The notes under the pieces are model-generated. The model made no database searches. It saw only the letters and a list, made by a program, of their open reading frames with translations, and was not told the origin of the DNA. 64,000 nucleotides of DNA from the NCBI GenBank assembly GCA_947502885.1, contig CANNBP010000005.1, forward strand, positions 124,001 to 188,000, read 5' to 3'. The DNA comes from an uncultured Aquimarina sp. (GTDB taxonomy: Bacteria > Bacteroidota > Bacteroidia > Flavobacteriales > Flavobacteriaceae). Each line of letters starts with the position of its first letter. The stretch's first letter is position 1. Below, piece after piece: positions 61,110 through 64,000 of this stretch. Made by a program: the position numbers and the translations under genes.

Positions 61110-62060
61110 ATGAGAACAATAGGCACAACAAGATTTGTGAGAGGAACAGAAAATAGGGCAACTTCTCAAGAAAGTAAAACAGGGTTTCATTTAGCTCCCT
61201 TTGTTAAGGAAGTAATTCGTGGACGTTTACCAATCCATACTACGCAAACCATTATCTTAAAAGGGTATCACTTCGATCCTAAAACCAATATAGCGTTAAG
61301 TGATGTTACGGATGCTGTAATACGAAAGATTAGTTTTATTGATCCCGCAACCATTGAGGTGGTCATAACTTCGGGGCGGCAGTTGGGAAGAATACCCATA
61401 ACGGTAAAAAATAATGGGCTAGAACAAACAAGCCCGGTACAGTTTGTAACGGTTTATGATCCTTCTTGGGTGGATCTTCGAAATACCCCATTGGATAGTT
61501 TAGGTATACAGGCGACAGAAGGAGTAATTCTTACCCAAAATAACGAAAGAGGAATTTTTGCAACTGGAGCTGGACGACCTTGGGATAGAGGTGTGAAATT
61601 CACCAAACATTCCTGGAAACGAATTGAAGAATTGGAGTTTTCAATGGTGTTTGTCATTACCGAAAAGGAAGGGTTTAGTAAGTTTGGTATTGGTGGATCA
61701 AATATAAACGTCAATCAATTGGATAATGAATCTACGATTAAAGCAGAAACCCAAATGTCTTATGCAAATGGCTTTTGCAGACTATTTCAAGGAGGTGGGC
61801 TTGAAAGTCCATGGGGTCAGGAAATAGGAGTTTCAGTAGCATTTGAAGTTGATACGTTTTATAAGGTAAAATTCCATCGTTCTGGAATTAATGGAACACT
61901 TATGAGTATTTCAGAAGTAGACAGGGATAATTTTAACATTGAAATACGGCAATTGCATTTGTGGACATCTGATTGTCCTGCAAATGATCCTATACTAATG
62001 CCGTATTGGTCAGCGGTTAGTAATCCTAATGTATTTCTTACGGCTTATAAAGTTGGATGA
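61110..62060 (+). CDS. IPT/TIG-like plus lectin-like surface protein (316 aa)
   Basis: Residues about 45-110 look like an IPT/TIG Ig-like domain (TQTIILKGYHFDPKTNIALS; IPITVKNNGLEQTSPVQFVT). The rest (about 115-316) resembles a concanavalin/lectin-like fold (DLRNTPLDSLGIQATEGVIL; LEFSMVFVITEKEGFSKFGI; QLHLWTSDCPANDPILMPYW). It is the last gene of the operon, the usual place for a receptor-binding protein, and may set host range. Confidence 0.7.
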   Translation: MRTIGTTRFVRGTENRATSQESKTGFHLAPFVKEVIRGRLPIHTTQTIILKGYHFDPKTNIALSDVTDAVIRKISFIDPATIEVVITSGRQLGRIPITVKNNGLEQTSPVQFVTVYDPSWVDLRNTPLDSLGIQATEGVILTQNNERGIFATGAGRPWDRGVKFTKHSWKRIEELEFSMVFVITEKEGFSKFGIGGSNINVNQLDNESTIKAETQMSYANGFCRLFQGGGLESPWGQEIGVSVAFEVDTFYKVKFHRSGINGTLMSISEVDRDNFNIEIRQLHLWTSDCPANDPILMPYWSAVSNPNVFLTAYKVG

Positions 62061-62112
62061 TTAAGACTTAATGGCGTATTAAAACATCATTTAGTGGCAT
62101 TTATTTTAATGC

Positions 62113-62619
62113 TTATTCAAAATCTGATCGGGATAAATGTCCTGTCTCATTTTTGACAAAATCATCCCAAAATTTCTTTTCTGCATCTTGGATGTTGTCA
62201 AAAATATATTCTGACCGACCCATAATAAGCGTAAAGGTTCCACCTCCATTAATTTCGATATAAAGACCTCCCAAGTACGAATATACATAATCAGTGTTGA
62301 TGTCCTCTATTTCCAAGTAATAACGTTCAACATACTCTTCTTTTGTTAGTTTTTCTCTACTATTTATAAAAAAAGTATAATCTATTTTTTGCATAATTTC
62401 AGTGATATGAACATCTTTAGTTTCAATATAATTGCCTTTATCATATAGATAGATAATTGTTTTGTCAGTGTATTTTTCAATTTTAAGAAGTCTTACATTA
62501 CCATCTTGATCATTGATTAACCATTTGTCAAAAGATTCACTAAAGGGCTCACCAGTAATATCTTCTATTTCTTCTATTTCCTCTAATCCTGCATTGATGA
62601 TTCTATAAGCAAATAACAT
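62113..62619 (-). CDS. Unknown protein (168 aa), possible immunity-type
   Basis: ATG 62617-62619 (MLFAYRIINAGLEEIEEIED). It is very acidic and beta-rich, with YVYSYLGGLYIEINGGGTFT near residue 109, a pattern common in small immunity or SMI1-like proteins. The frame stays open for about 30 codons upstream with sensible residues but no start codon, so the N-terminus may be truncated or mutated. A TATATTTG box lies at 62708-62715 on the same strand. Confidence 0.55.
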   Translation of the reverse strand: MLFAYRIINAGLEEIEEIEDITGEPFSESFDKWLINDQDGNVRLLKIEKYTDKTIIYLYDKGNYIETKDVHITEIMQKIDYTFFINSREKLTKEEYVERYYLEIEDINTDYVYSYLGGLYIEINGGGTFTLIMGRSEYIFDNIQDAEKKFWDDFVKNETGHLSRSDFE

Positions 62620-62707
62620 TTCTTCTTCAGTTCCAGAAAATAGAGTCTTACTTTGATCAATAATATGATAGGTAGTATTTTTTGTTCCATTGGTAAAATA
62701 TTTTTTA

Positions 62708-62715
62708 CAAATATA
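62708..62715 (-). promoter_or_regulatory. TATATTTG -7 box upstream of the 168-aa gene
   Basis: Matches TAnnTTTG on the minus strand, with transcription starting near 62701, about 80 nt before the ATG. No clear -33 TTG is seen. Confidence 0.4.
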
Positions 62716-62753
62716 AGTAACTTTATTTTGTAATTATTGGTTAGTTTTATGCT

Positions 62754-62996
62754 ATGGCATTAAAAGCAAATAGATTTTATACGATTTCGAAAGATGGTGA
62801 AGGTGTGGTGTTATGGGATACTACTTTGAAACCTTTATCTAAACAATTTAAACAGTTTGATAAAGAAGCAAGAGGATACGATTCTCTTTATGGAAATTTA
62901 AAAAATTGTGACTCTTACAGGTTTACAACGAAATCAGGAGTAAAATACATTGTTCAAAGATTAGAAAGAAAAATAGATTCAATTGAAAGTAAGTAA
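62754..62996 (+). CDS. Unknown small protein (80 aa)
   Basis: MALKANRFYTISKDGEGVVL.. a small alpha/beta protein, basic, with a C-terminal helix (VKYIVQRLERKIDSIESK). Its start lies across an AT-rich gap from the minus-strand gene. No family is recognised. It may be chromosomal or belong to the right end of the element. Confidence 0.5.
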   Translation: MALKANRFYTISKDGEGVVLWDTTLKPLSKQFKQFDKEARGYDSLYGNLKNCDSYRFTTKSGVKYIVQRLERKIDSIESK

Positions 62997-63089
62997 ATCA
63001 AAATCATTAAGTAAGTTCATAAATTTCTAACTAATCTTTTTTTATATTACTAGATTGGATAATACGAGAATCTAATTTAAAAAATTACC

Positions 63090-63803
63090 TCAATTCGATA
63101 ACTTCACTAATAGAATGGGAACCACTGCTACAAGAAAGTTATGCAAAAAGTGTAATACAATAGAATAGAGAATTCCATAATTTATTCTAATAAATGTGAA
63201 AAATAACGCTGCTAAAGAGTGAAATATAAATAGGCTCATAAAATGAGTTTCATTCCCTTGACCACTAAACAGAATATGCCAAATTGCAAATAAAAAAACT
63301 TGAATCCATATTATAAGATTAAAATTGGCATCAAAAATTTCTCTTATTTTTTCTTGATGATCAAAAAGTATTTTAAAAAGCGCTAAGTATATTATAACAG
63401 AAAGTAAGGAAAATAGAGCAATATAACCAAATAAGGGTAACAAAGATTCTGGGTATAAATAGTATACGTTTACGTTAAAAATTAAAAAAACAACACTTGT
63501 AATCAATACCGAAAATGAGATCAAAACCCATCTATAACTAAACTTGGTCAATAACCCTCGGTATTTAAGTTCTTCCATTATAGCAGCAAAAATTAAAAAT
63601 AGTATTATGCTAGTAATATTTAACTCTTTATCAACGCCAGAAGGAACAACCTTTTCTTCAAAAGGAAATATTTTTTTTAACATAATAGATACACAGAACA
63701 AGATCACCATATACCCAATAAAAAGAAAGGGTAAGTAAACTCTCGTCTTTCTATTATCTATATTACACTTATCAAATTGGTTTCTGAAAAAGCTAACAAT
63801 CAT
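63090..63803 (-). CDS. CPBP-family intramembrane protease (237 aa)
   Basis: A membrane protein with about seven helices and the three CPBP/CAAX-protease motifs: EELKYRG near residue 77 (the EExxxR motif), FAIWHILFSG near residue 172 and HFLHNFLVA near residue 219. In bacteria such proteases often serve in bacteriocin self-immunity or peptide processing. A related gene begins to its right, so this is a tandem family. Confidence 0.85.
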   Translation of the reverse strand: MIVSFFRNQFDKCNIDNRKTRVYLPFLFIGYMVILFCVSIMLKKIFPFEEKVVPSGVDKELNITSIILFLIFAAIMEELKYRGLLTKFSYRWVLISFSVLITSVVFLIFNVNVYYLYPESLLPLFGYIALFSLLSVIIYLALFKILFDHQEKIREIFDANFNLIIWIQVFLFAIWHILFSGQGNETHFMSLFIFHSLAALFFTFIRINYGILYSIVLHFLHNFLVAVVPILLVKLSN

Positions 63804-63862
63804 AGTATTTTGATGTTAAGGTAGCTTTTGATGTTTTTTTTCTTACTGTCTATTTTTTTTTC

Positions 63863-64000
63863 TCAGTTTACAATTCTTAATAAAAGAACAGGAGTAACAG
63901 TTATCAAAAAATTATAAAAAAAATGAACTATTATAGAATATAATATTCCATAATTTATTCTTATAAAACTATAAAATAATGCTCCTATAGAATGAAATAT
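63863..64000 (-). CDS. Second CPBP-family protease, C-terminal 45 residues only
   Basis: A minus-strand frame enters from the right edge and stops at 63863-63865. Its sequence IFHSIGALFYSFIRINYGIL.. matches the end of the preceding CPBP protein (IFHSLAALFFTFIRINYGIL..) closely, with HFFYNFL in place of the third motif HFLHNFL. It is a tandem duplicate; the rest is outside the window. Confidence 0.75.
   Translation of the reverse strand: MFHSIGALFYSFIRINYGILYSIIVHFFYNFLITVTPVLLLRIVN

Larger units (their letters stand above)
14328..62060. mobile_element. Integrated virus-like element (boundaries approximate)
   Basis: This block is bounded on the left by a tyrosine recombinase. It contains regulators in divergent array, a replication-initiator-like gene, DarB-like antirestriction/modification proteins, a putative packaging ATPase, a cargo island and a tightly packed operon of membrane, lytic and spike-like proteins. 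It has no relaxase, T4SS, terminase, portal or tail gene. None of the dispersed flavobacterial hairpins found in the first 7 kb occurs here. The left edge is placed near the integrase; the right edge is placed after the last spike-like gene but could lie up to about 62.75 kb or beyond. Confidence 0.6.

Noticed and set aside
14328..62060. Integrative conjugative element
   Set aside because: No relaxase, coupling protein or Tra/VirB-type gene can be recognised; the ATPase at 37380 is small and has no membrane helices.
47786..62060. Ordinary tailed prophage
   Set aside because: No large terminase, portal, prohead protease/HK97 capsid, tape-measure or sheath protein; the abundance of single-helix membrane proteins is atypical.

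Overview
The window looks like chromosome of a marine-type flavobacterium (Bacteroidota, Flavobacteriaceae; an Aquimarina-like genome would fit). The evidence is the low GC content, several TAnnTTTG promoter boxes, a dispersed hairpin repeat with core CTTCGACAGGCTCAG that is common in flavobacterial genomes, and the protein families present. No rRNA, tRNA or CRISPR array was seen.

Chromosomal left part (1-14.3 kb). A partial TPR protein and a small GIY-YIG nuclease are followed by a minus-strand cobalamin cluster. In transcription order it runs cobW, pduO-type adenosyltransferase, cobI, cobJ-cobH fusion, bluB, cobL, cbiG-cobM fusion, cobK. The cluster is broken up by dispersed hairpin repeats and by an array of six hairpins with an exact 41-bp period. 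Then come a fatty-acid-hydroxylase-family protein, a secreted protein and a membrane-anchored class III cyclase-like protein.

Integrated element (about 14.3-62.1 kb). A tyrosine recombinase with an N-terminal zinc ribbon sits at the left end, followed by regulatory genes and a divergent switch region (17.7-17.9 kb). The rightward early genes include a winged-helix, replication-initiator-like protein whose coding sequence carries repeated GGAAACAC motifs, possibly an origin. After a structured non-coding stretch (22.5-23.2 kb) comes a long operon. It encodes a DarB-like pair (N6-adenine methylase and strawberry-notch-type helicase on separate genes), a MoxR-like AAA ATPase with a vWA-like partner, small proteins, a DnaA-domain-IV-like protein, a P-loop ATPase that could be an A32/FtsK-HerA-type packaging ATPase, and a PAPS-reductase-like protein.

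Cargo region (39.2-47.7 kb). Two strong hairpin terminators bracket a 31-codon holin-like toxin candidate. Lower-density genes in both orientations follow, including a pentapeptide-repeat membrane protein, a DUF4062 protein and a PLD-family nuclease. This is the layout of a defence or accessory island.

Virion-like operon (47.7-62.1 kb). About 22 tightly packed plus-strand genes follow. The first large one encodes an acidic/beta-rich/Arg-rich protein with its own GNRA-loop terminator, and is the best capsid candidate. Next are more than ten small proteins with a single membrane segment, very basic membrane-anchored proteins, an HExxH protease, a seven-bladed YVTN propeller, two annexin-like paralogs, four or five membrane-anchored or peptidoglycan-binding lytic proteins, holin/spanin-like proteins and three beta-rich spike-like proteins. 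No terminase, portal, tape-measure, sheath, relaxase or Tra gene is seen. The best reading is a large integrated tailless, membrane-containing virus (or a gene-transfer particle derived from one). That is inference: the capsid fold cannot be proven by eye.

Right end (62.1-64 kb). Small unknown genes and two tandem CPBP-family membrane protease genes follow, the second cut by the window edge. The right junction of the element was not located exactly.
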